From Nigrospora sphaerica (taxonomy: Eukaryota; Ascomycota; Sordariomycetes; Amphisphaeriales; Apiosporaceae), in assembly GCA_018287875.1 (NCBI GenBank), contig JAGVVL010000025.1, positions 2,170,001 to 2,234,000 of the forward strand: DNA of 64,000 bases, in the 5' to 3' direction. Position 1 is the first letter of the stretch; every line of letters starts with the position of its first letter. A model generated the notes under the pieces. That model did no database searches. It was not told the DNA's origin and was given only the letters and a program-made list of their open reading frames with translations. Of the stretch, positions 11,480 to 21,042 are shown in pieces. The position numbers and the translations under genes were made by a program.

Positions 11480-13112
11480 GCTGCCGCCGCCGCGGCTGCT
11501 ACCTGTCGGAAATGGAAACCCAGCTCTCGACCGGCGGCGGTCCGCGCCGGAGCGTGATCCAACGGGCATATACGAGATGATAGATTACGAATGCCCCGGA
11601 CGAAGCTTGCCCGGGATGACCACCATCAACCCTGGTTGGCGAGCCAATGAGTTGCATACTTCTGGTGGTGTCATACTTAGCACGACTGCCCCCGACGCTA
11701 TGTCTGCTCTACGCATCGTGACCACAGCGCCCCCCCTTTGGCCCATGGCCGTTTGGCTAGCCGGCACAAAGGTACCCTTCATATAAAAAACGGCCTGTCT
11801 GCGCTTGGCCCGTTCGGTCACTGTTATATGAAGGGAAGCCGTCCGTCTGGTTTCAACTGTTGATCCGGAGCAAAGCAGCTCTGCCCTTTATTAATCGGCC
11901 ACCCCGCGTCCGGTGCACCCGCCCACCCGTGCGCACTGAAAACTGAAACCCAGGGAGTCGGTCCCCTTATGACGGCTGTCTGCTATGGCACTTTGATGGT
12001 TCGTCCAGAATGCCGATGGCCCAAATGACAGGCAATCTACGGCCCATGGGTCTCGGCACACGACCCGACACATCAATCAGCCGCCCCTCCACGGCCTCTG
12101 TCTGGATCGCGCATCTCCACCGATCTGTCAATGCTCCCCTCATGCTCCTCCAGGGGTCGGCCTGCTCGAGTCTCGAGATAAGGTGCTCGGAAAAAGAAGC
12201 ATGATACCTCGCTTTCGCGTGCGCGCCTCCCGGCCTCGTCGATCACTAGGCCGGGGTCCTAGGCCGAAGCCTGCAGAATGCCAGTATGCCGGCTTACGGT
12301 CCCGAAAGCGGGAGGAAAAGAAACACGAGGCGCTGCATAAGGCGCCACTCTCCCGCTGCTTGTTTGCCGTGACCAACTCACTTGTGGCTTGCGTGGTGCT
12401 GTCATGAGCACAAGCTCCCATGCGACTTATCGAGTGTTCATGCAACCTGTCCCCAAAGGGACTATGGGAAGTTCTTGGCTGATCTACAGCGTGCAAACCT
12501 TCCAGGGTCCTGGGATCACCGGGCGGACGATCCCGTACACGACGGGGACTGCGCATGGGGACGAGCTCAAGGCAGGGCATGTGTGTACGAGCGGCTGTTA
12601 CACCTGCAAGAGCACTCACTTAGCCGGCTTTCACTACCACCTGGTCCCCGAAGGAGGAGCTTGCAAAGATGGGGATGCCTTTCGTGGGCCTTGGGCATAC
12701 CCCAGAACTCGGCAACTCTCCCGTGGCCCCTATTATCGGTCTTCCATTGGCGTTCCAAGTGCTATCAAGTACCCAACACTGACGTCCGTAAGACATGGAA
12801 GTCTCCTTGAAAACCTGCGCCGCACGACAGACTAAGGTGAGCCTTCGGCCGGTCGGAAGGCCTTCCAGTAACAGTTCCTCCCTTTACACCCGTGTAGGGA
12901 GACCAGACGTGTCGGAAGGCTGAAACATGGCCGCGATCTGCAGATAGAGGGTTTGAGTCGAGTTCCTCCTCTTTACCAGTAACGCTCGTGTCTCTCATCT
13001 CTCTTCCTCTCTTTTATGAATACGGTCCCGATCAGTCGAAATGACTGAACTAAAATGCCGACCGCTCGAGCATCAGCCAGTGCGTTTTCTAGGTATTTAG
13101 GTGTCAGGACCA

Positions 13113-13133
13113 ACACAAACACACACACACACA
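13113..13133. repeat. (CA)n microsatellite
   Basis: A short run of CA dinucleotides with one interruption, in non-coding sequence. Confidence 0.75.
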
Positions 13134-14287
13134 GCGGCTAAGAAAAACGCAAGACAAGTCTTAAAGCGCCTCCGCCACATCACAATGTCCTTGTTCATTA
13201 TCCCTACTAGCAGGACCCTCCTTGTCACTGCCAGCACACCAGGATCACCATGTTGGCAGCTCCTTTGATTCGGAGGAGCCGGTCACGGCGACGGCCAAGC
13301 GTCGGAGCCCCGTTGTTACTGTTCCGTGCGGGGGTCGGAGGGGTCCTTATGATCGATGCCGGGCGCCATGGCGTTGCCGCCGGCCGCACGTGTAGGAAAA
13401 GGGCAACATGCCGGCGTAGGCACTACTGTGTCTGGGGGAGGAGAGGGAATATGCTCCGGGTGTTCTGGAACTGGGCTGACGGGCAGTGCCATGCGTACAG
13501 CGCCGGACGGAATGCCTGCTTCAGGTAAGCAGTCGGGGACTTCCTGCACGCCATTGTCTTTGCTGGTGACGGGCTTCGACAAGCGTCCAAGTCCATGTTT
13601 GCGGCACATGGGGGTCAGTTGATTGTTCCTACTTGCTACTCCCGGCTAGGGGATTAATCCTACACTTCCCGTGGTGTTACTTCCCTTCCGAGTAGGAGGC
13701 TTTGGCGCGAAGATGAGATCCAAACTGGGCTATGTATCGAGTGCCTATCTCTAAAAGTTTGGATGCTAACTCGTTTCGCATGGTAAGACGCGGTGAGGGC
13801 GGTTTGTTTGGTAGGACCCTGCATGGGAACAAACGAATCATCCATCGCCTCTCCCTTACAATGCTCCTCCCTTGCACGTACGGGACCGGGACTGACGGGC
13901 TACTGGCAATACTTAGGTACGTCGATGCTGGGGGGGTGGCTTGTACCACGCTGGAGCCAGCCATAACGTGTTGGCGGTATGGACGGCTGAAAGATCTCAT
14001 CTGGGGCCTCATTATGACAGTCAACACCATCCGACGCTGTACATAACGCTCTAAGAGCACCGGGAAACCTCCCTCACTCCCGAATTGGACGTAAACAACC
14101 TAGCCTGCAGAGTGAGACCGGGGTTGCATTCAGCTGCGCCGCAGTGTCACGTGAAGCTGACCTCGTTTACAGGCAGCAGCTCTACCGGAAAGACGCGACG
14201 ATAAGGTCGTAAATAACCCCGACCTGGGAAGCAGCCGATAAGAGACACAGTTGCCAGGCCGAGGTCACATCCGTAAAGCAGGTAGCC

Positions 14288-17200
14288 ATGGAGGACTCGC
14301 TGGAGACGGGACCGCTATACCTCACGGATGAACAGACCATTGCACTGTTCTTCGGCAGGGCGACGGCACTGCAACGAAGCCTCGCGGCCGCTGACGTGCC
14401 GGCGGATCTGCCGGGCTTGATCTTGCAGTTTGAGCGTTTTGTCGACTTTCGCCAGTGCTTCAGGGACCGGCCCGGCGCCGACGAAGACGACGCCGAAACG
14501 TCACGAAGGTGTTTCGTGAAGGCATGTTGGAAGGTATCGCAGGACATCACTCTCAGGCTCGAGCTGCTCCGCACCGGTGGCACTGAACATGGCCCCAAGG
14601 GCTTTGAGCCGGGCGAGGTTGAAGCCCTGGGGCTACGGCTCTTGGAACTCAAGGAACGTTTTACGCAGCTCCAGTCCGACGGGGTGTTTGCGAAACCCTC
14701 CTCCTCCTCCTCTTGGCTGCCCGACTTTCGCACTCTGAGCGTCGCCACTCCCGAGGAGCCACGCAAAACCCACGAGACGCCCGCGGGCCCGGAAGGGACC
14801 CAGACTCTGGCCCAGTCCCCACGGACCCCGCGGCCAGCGCCCGCGGGGATTTTGCAGGACTTTATCCTGGAGAGCCTCAGCTTCAAGTCGATGACCGACC
14901 GCGAGGACGAGGTCGCCGATGCGCACGGCACCACGCTATCTTGGATCCTAAACGAGGGCCACCCGGCCGACGAGTTGAAGAACTCCCACAGCATTGCTTT
15001 CAACAAGTGGCTACAGACCGACGAGCTGGGGAGCATATACTGGAGTAAGCGCCTCCCACCCTTGCCGTGTTCCCAAGCGTAGGCCGGCGTCCGTCTCTAA
15101 TGGGTTTCACAGTCACCGGAAAGCCTGGGTCGGGCAAGTCAACCCTCATGAGGTACATCTCGGAGAGCAAGAAGGTATCGAAGAAGCTGAGGGCCTGGGC
15201 CGGGGACTCGCAGTTTGTCAAAGCGGCTTTCTACTTCTGGACCAGCGGCTCGGCCGAGCAGAGGTCGCAAACCGGTCTTCTGCGCTACCTTCTCTTCCAG
15301 CTGCTTTCGTACGACCCCGAGGCTATCGCCGCCGTGTTCCCCGCCCTCTGGGCCACCCTGTCCCGGATGACAAGCAAAGAGCGCGTCCGGTTCTCGCTCG
15401 AATGGACCGTGGCCGAGCTCGCCGAGGGCTTCCGGCGCTTTCTCGACCAGGCGCTCCCGCGCTCCAAGGTCTGCCTCTTCGTCGACGGCCTCGACGAGTT
15501 CGACGGCGACCACGAGACCATCGTGCGCTTCTTCCGGGGCCTCACCGAGGCGCGGTACCAAGGCCGCGTCAAGATGTGCCTGTCGTCCCGGCCCTGGTCC
15601 GTCTTCGAGAACGCGTTCCAGTCCTCGGTGCCCAACCTGCGACTGCAGGACTTGACCTACCACGACATGACACAGTATATCAGCGACAACCTACAGAGGG
15701 ACAAGAGCGTTGGCGCCTTGCTCGCCGAGAACCCCGAGGACGGACAGGCTTTCGTCAAGCAAGTCGTGTCCCAAGCTGATGGGGTTTTCCTCTGGGTTCG
15801 ATTGGTAGTCTGGAAGCTTCTCGAGTTTCGGGGCACCCAGGACGCCGGCGGTTGGGAGGCCATGCGCCATTACCTGAAAGCCCTACCGACCGAGCTGGAC
15901 AGCCTGTTCGAGCGGCTCATCTTCCAGATCCAGTCCGAAAGCCAGCTGCGCCAGACGTCGGAGCTGTTCCAGCTCGTTAGGGCCCGGGAGGTGGTGGCGG
16001 CGTTTGTCCAGGACGAGTCGGCCAACTCGCTGACGATCTGGGAGCTCGCGTTTGCCACCGAGGGCGAGGCCGACGACGAGCTCGCCGTCGACGGCGCCGT
16101 GGCCGAGGCGACGGACGAGACGATAGCCGAGCGGTGCCGGACTGCGCAGCGGCATGTGGCGGTGCGGTCGGCCGGGCTCCTCGACGTCTTCGCCAAGCGG
16201 CAACGGAGTGCGCGGGCGGCCGTCTTCGCGGGCGGCGAGGGCGCGGCGAGCGAGGCCGGACGGCTCCTCCGCCGCTTCGCAGCGCACCGCATCACGTACG
16301 TCCACCGCACGGTGCGGGACTACCTGCTGCAGTCGGGGCCGGGGGCCGGGGACGGGGGCGGGGTCTGGGGCCGGCTTGCGGCGCGGGCCGGGCCCGGCTT
16401 CGATGCGCACCTGCGGCTGCTGCGGTCGGGGGTGCTCCGTCTCAAGCACCCCCTCGCCGCCGTCGAGCACCACCGCCGTCTCGACGAGTGGTACCCGGAA
16501 CTCGTGCTCGCCCTGACGCACGCGCGCCACGTCGCGCGCGACCCCGGCGGCCGGCAGACGCGCTTCGTCGCCGAGCTCGACCGCACCGTCGACTGGCTCT
16601 GGGCCAAGAAGTCGCCCCGCGACCACTGGGCCCTCGCCTGCTTCGGCACCTACGAGGAGCGCCGGGGCGGCCGCATCCTCATCCCCCACCCCTTCCTCGC
16701 CCTCTGCACCAAGTTCGGCCTCGAGCGCTACGTGCTCGACACCCTCGAGGCGCTTGCCCGCGACCCGCCGCCCGCCAGCGACGACGACGACGCCGACGGC
16801 GCCGACGGCGACGCCGACCCGGGCGCCGGAGAGGAGGTGGAGGAGACGCCGCTCCTTTGGCGGGCGCTCGAGTTCCTGACGTCGCGCCAGCAGACAATCT
16901 TCCCGCTGTCCTCGCCGCGCCTCGTGCGGGGCCTACTACAAGCACCGCAGCGACGGCACCCGCGCCTCGGGCCGCTCATCGGCGCCGCGAACCGGCCCTT
17001 CGGCGCGCCGCTGACGCACCCGGGGGGCAGCGCCGTGACGCCGTGGGTGCTCGTGCTGCGCCACCTGCGCGACGCCCGGCGACGCGGGTGGATCGCGCCC
17101 TTCGACACGGACGCCGACGGCACCGAGCGCTGGGCCGCCGTCGTGCGCCTGCTGCTCGACGACGACGGCGCCGACCCCGCCGCCGTCGTCCCCGCCGACC

Positions 17201-17301
17201 CCTGGGACCCCGAAACCAGCGCCGGCGCCCTCCTCGGCCCCGCCGGCGCCCTGCAGGTCGGCGACCGCTGGATCCGCGACCTCGCCGACGCCGTTCGGTG
17301 A
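14288..17301 (+). CDS. NACHT-domain STAND protein (NLR-like), candidate self/non-self recognition factor
   Basis: Predicted signal-transducing NTPase of the fungal NLR-like group, whose studied members act in heterokaryon incompatibility and programmed cell death; the role here is inferred. Two exons, 14288-15044 and 15113-17301, give 981 residues. The intron (GTAAGC to TTTCACAG) sits just before the P-loop. Walker A GKPGSGKST is at about residues 255-263, Walker B LFVDGLDEFDGD at about 374-385, and a sensor-like LSSRPW near 410. After the NTPase comes a helical region with TYVHRTVRDYL, typical of NACHT proteins that lack ankyrin or WD repeats. No C-terminal repeats are visible; instead the last 300 residues are extremely GC-rich with a poly-Asp stretch. 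The N-terminal 250 residues match no domain I recognise, and the frame stays open for 25 codons before this ATG, so an upstream exon is possible. Confidence 0.88.
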
Positions 17302-18004
17302 GGAGGGGGGGCCGGGCGGGCAGGTGCCATGCTCGCGGGGGTGCATAAAAGAAAGGGGGAAAGGGGATATCTCGCCGTAGGGAAAGTTCATGTTCTAACT
17401 TTGCACACCTCCGGGAACTATGCCATGCGTCGCGTGCGTGCCCACGAGGGGGGACGGGGGGCCGTTGCCTGATAGCCGTAGGCGCCCAGGCCAGATGGGT
17501 AGTTCCGCGAAGTTTAAAGTTGGGCACTGCCCGTCTTAGTCTTTCGCTCCCCCCGTGTTTCCCGCGGTGCGTAGATCCGGACATCTGTGTCACCTCCCCT
17601 GTTGCCCATTATGACTCCTCGTAATTGGCACACGTCAACTTGTCTGTGCCCCCCATCCACGAACTCCCGCAATTTCACCGTGACGCATGCAGGACCAAAC
17701 CATATCGCGAAATTACCACCATGATCATTCGGCCCCACGGGGGACCGAACATCATGCATCGTAGGCCATCGGGTCGGCGGCCGCTCTCCCACGCGAGGCA
17801 TACCCGGCCTGGCGTCCTTCCCCCCCTTGAAGACGGCGCCAAGTTAAGGTTTAATCCGGGGGACCGGGGGAGGTTTTGGTTGGCAACACGCGGCTTAGGG
17901 GCTGGAAGCGACCGGAGCGCCCGGCAACAGGCCCCCCCGGTTCCCGAGAGAGCTCCATTCACACTCGCGCTCTTCATCCCTCTCCCTCCCCCCCTTGGGA
18001 GTTT

Positions 18005-18019
18005 GGGGGGGGGGGGGGG
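18005..18019. repeat. Homopolymer run of 15 G
   Basis: An uninterrupted G tract lying three bases upstream of the TATA box. It could be a nucleosome-excluding or G-quadruplex-prone element; its exact length is uncertain in any assembly. Confidence 0.85.
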
Positions 18020-18021
18020 CG

Positions 18022-18028
18022 TATAAAA
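18022..18028 (+). promoter_or_regulatory. TATA box of the small secreted protein gene
   Basis: TATAAAA about 170 bp upstream of the ATG at 18200, preceded by the G15 tract and followed by a pyrimidine-rich leader. Sharp TATA promoters are common in regulated, highly expressed genes for secreted proteins. Confidence 0.6.
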
Positions 18029-18199
18029 AAACCCCCAGCGCCACGGCCGCCTTTACACGGCGCTTCTCGAGCGAGCAGCCAAGCCGCGGGCCTCACGTCA
18101 CACTCCTTACCTCCGTCCTCGCGGGTTTCCGCACCGAAACGCGCGCTCCCCTCTCTTCCCCCGCCCCGCCGCGCCCCCCCGTCGAGTTTCCGCTTCGCC

Positions 18200-18878
18200 A
18201 TGGTTCGCGCCGCCGTCGCCCTCGCGTGCTGCGCCGCCGGCGCCCTCGCGCGGGGCACGCCGGCCGCCCACGTCGGCGTCACGACGCTCGAGAAGACGGG
18301 CAACGGCACCGAGGGCTCGGCCGCCGTCGCCGCCAACGGCACCCTGACGCCCTTTGGCGACATCGGCGTCGGCTGCGGCGTCAACTGGCTGGACGACACG
18401 GGTTACGGAGGTAGGGCCGCCCCCTTTTTTGGGTTTCTCCTTTTCCTCCCTCTCTTTCCTTCTCTCCCGGCGTCTCGGGGTGAAATACGGCGGGGGAGGG
18501 TACGGGGAGGAGACGGAACCCCCCCTCTCTTTTCCCGCCGTCGCCCCCTCCTCCCGCTTTCTCCCCCCTGCTCGCGAGGTCCCCGGCCCCCGCCCCGTAC
18601 TGACAATGCGTCCCCCAGGCGGTCTCCAGGCCGGCTCGTCGTCCCTCGGCCTCGGCCTCGGCGGCGGGTGGAACATCGGGCCCGCCAACATGACGGCCGG
18701 CCTCGGCATCGGCCTGCCCGAAAAAAACATCAAGGCCAACGTCACTGTCTCCGTCGATTACGACGGCGCCGTCTCGTTCAAGCTCGTCGCCTCGAGCGAG
18801 TTGGACTGCAGACCGACCCAGGACCGCAGCGGCGGCAACTACTACATGCTGTGCAAGACCGGAGGCAACCAGGCCTAG
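18200..18878 (+). CDS. Small secreted glycine-rich protein, function unknown
   Basis: Predicted extracellular protein of 156 residues from two exons, 18200-18410 and 18619-18878; the intron (GTAGGG to CCCCCAG) splits a Gly codon. The N-terminus MVRAAVALACCAAGALARG looks like a cleavable signal peptide. The mature part has several N-X-S/T glycosylation motifs (NGT, NGT, NMT, NVT), a central Gly/Leu-rich stretch (GLGLGGGWNIGP) and three or so cysteines (GCGVNW, LDCRP, LCKTG). No catalytic motif is visible. It has a strong TATA promoter and converges with the PTR2 gene 245 bp downstream. Size and secretion make it effector-like or cell-wall-like, but this is inference only. The homopolymer-free ORF, signal peptide and clean splice sites support a real gene. 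Confidence 0.78.
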
Positions 18879-19123
18879 GGGTGAGGGCTGTCGCGTGGTG
18901 AAAATACGCCACTTGTATCATGGGTCACTGTGGGCTCGGACATGTCTGGGTTTCATCATGAGTCATCGTGGGCTCGGCCATCTGAGGTAGTGGTATAATT
19001 TATTAATATAACGCTGATCGCTGGGCAGCTTATTGCCCAACGACGTATTCCGGTTCGTTTCACGTATCATTACATCCATGCGACTCCCGACGCGGTACGG
19101 GCCGCCGGGCCATCCAAGCCGCG

Positions 19124-21042
19124 CTATTGCTTGGGAGACAACATCATCTCCTCGTTCTCGGCAATAGGAGGAGGCCGGTTGGTCGTCTCGTTGAACTTGT
19201 TCTCCGTGACCACGGGCCCGGTGCCCTCCAGCTCCAGCTCGATTCCCGTGTCGTTGGTGATCTCCATTTCCTCGTTGTCGATGTGGCGGAAAGTGATGTA
19301 GAAGATGACCGTCAGGACGCCGCCGACGATGGCGGGGCCGCCAAAGTCCCACGTCAGGTAGGGGTCGGTGACGACCGAGGAGCAGGCCAGTCCGATGATA
19401 TAGGCAACGGCCGTGGTGAACAGGTTAATGGCCGAGACGAGACCCCTCATGTTGACGGGGGCGCGCGAGTAGGCGATACCGTAGGCCGGCACATTGACAA
19501 ACAGCTCCGAGATGCCACCGATAGCATAAGGGATGGCCATCCACCAGATGCTGATGTCGGCGACGCCGGTACCCACGGTACAGTCGCTGGAGCCGTACTC
19601 GCCGCAGGGAGACTTCTTGTACGCGTAGTAGTTGAGCACCGTGTAGGCGGCACCGCCCACCGAGGACATGAACAGGCCCGTCGTGATACGAGCCACGGGA
19701 CCGTAGTGAATCCGCAACTTGCGCAGCAGAGGGTACAGGCCGTAGTTGAGAAGCGGCGCGCCGACGATGATGCTGAGCGTGTTGAAGTTGCTGATGACGT
19801 CGTTGGGCACGCCGTCGGTCCGCAGCATCGTCGACAGGAAGCTGGCGGCCGAGCCGATACCGTTGTCGTTGATGTACTGGATGGGGAAGAAGCAGAAGAT
19901 GCCCGTGGCCTGGAAGGTACGCTTGACGTCCTCGACGAACTGGTCGTTCCACGCCGTCTCGATTTGCAGGTTCTTGCTGGCGATGACCGAGGGCTTGGCG
20001 TACTCCCACCAGCCGTGGCGACCGATTCTCATGATGCCACCGTTGGCCAGGCAGATCTTCAGGACGCGGACCACGTTGGGGAGATCGCTGCCGCCCGGCG
20101 GGTGCAGAATCAAGCGCTTGTACAGGAACCACAGGAGGAAAGGCAGGGGCATGTACAGGATGAAGGGGACGAGGAAGGCCAGCCACCAGCCGATGTACTT
20201 CTCGATGTAGCCGGTGGCAACCTGCATGAAACCGCCGATGTTGATGAGGAGGTAGAACCACAGCATGACCCTTTCCGTGGTCGACTCGGGGTCCTCAATG
20301 ACACGCTCGCCCTTGGCCGTGGTCACGACCTTGGGGGCGGTCGTCGTCATCTGATCCAGCAGCAGCGGCGAGACGTTGGGCTTGAACATGCCGGCGCCGA
20401 AGGACAGGATGTAGACGGAGATGAAGTAGGGGATCTTGGCCTGGCCGTTGGCCAGAAGGTTGGGGGCGCCGGCGGCCACCATGATGACGTGGGCGACGCC
20501 GAAGACGAGGACACCGTAGCAAATCATGCGGAAGCGGCCGGTTTTGGTATCGGCGAGGTAGCCGAAGAGGAGCGGCAGGGCGTAGGCCAGCAAGCTGAAG
20601 GACTGGTTAACGGCGTTGGCGGCGACGGTGCCCATGCCGAGGGCGCCGGCCGTCTTCTGCGTGTTGGGCGGCGGGGCTCCGTAGCCGTTGCCGCCCTCGG
20701 GCAAGGGTCGGTTGACATAGTTGTTGATGAGGGGCTGGACGCCGTAGTACGAAGCACGTTCGGCGAACTCGACGGCGCAGATCATGTAGGCGACGACGGG
20801 GATCTTGCCGGGCACCCGGCGCAGGGTGCGGCGCTCCTCTTCGGTGGGCTTGCCCTCGTAGCTGTCCGAGGCCTTCGGACGCTCGACGACGGGCGGGGTG
20901 GCGAGGCCGCTGCCCGGCTCGGGCGCACGCTCGATGTCTTTCTCTGGGGGGCGCGTGTTAGTCGCTCCTAGGCGCCAAGGGAGGAAGGCCTGTAGCTGGG
21001 CGGCCGGCCGGGAGCCAAGTGGTACGTACCCGATGCACCCAT
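19124..21042 (-). CDS. PTR2: PTR2-type proton-coupled di/tripeptide transporter
   Basis: Plasma-membrane importer of small peptides of the POT/PTR (SLC15-like) family in the MFS fold. Two exons, 21030-21042 and 19124-20943, give 610 residues starting MGASEKDIERAPEP. The first exon is only 13 nt; the intron runs from GTACGT to CCCCCAG. The proton-coupling motif is present as EFAERASYYG in the first helix, and the second PTR signature as FGAGMFKPNVSPLLLDQM. About twelve hydrophobic segments follow, with a large cytosolic loop in the middle and an acidic tail. A longer open frame begins at an ATG at 21073 but reads through the intron and lacks similarity to the family N-terminus, so I chose the spliced start. 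A TATA-like CATAAAG lies about 110 bp upstream. Nitrogen-source control is usual for this family but is not shown here. Confidence 0.95.

Larger units (their letters stand above)
8011..14287. other. Gene-poor region upstream of the NACHT gene
   Basis: About 6.3 kb with no recognisable gene. Long open frames exist (for example 8442-9434 minus and 11019-11786 plus) but they overlap open frames on the other strand, are full of Pro/Ser/Arg or homopolymer runs from microsatellites, and resemble no family I know. The CT-rich part near 8011-8300 is probably the NIPA-type gene's promoter and 5' leader. The region contains GGT, CTG and CA microsatellites and a decayed duplication (listed separately). 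A 143-codon frame at 12404-12835 is the least repetitive candidate but is unsupported. Confidence 0.6.
17302..18199. other. Intergenic region and promoter of the small secreted protein gene
   Basis: About 0.9 kb between two plus-strand genes. It holds the NACHT gene 3' end and, near 18000, a 15-G run followed directly by a TATA box. The last 130 bp are CT-rich, as in a strong fungal core promoter and leader. No other gene is visible. Confidence 0.6.

Noticed and set aside
11019..11786. 255-codon plus-strand frame with poly-Leu
   Set aside because: The poly-Leu comes from the (CTG)11 repeat; the rest has no codon bias or family resemblance, and the minus strand is equally open.
16134..17348. 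404-codon frame inside the NACHT gene
   Set aside because: Arg/Ala/Pro-rich shadow of the GC-rich coding strand; the NACHT frame has clear motifs and family sequence.
19127..20971. 614-codon plus-strand frame antisense to PTR2
   Set aside because: Val/Asp/Gly-rich mirror of codon bias on the opposite strand; no domain.
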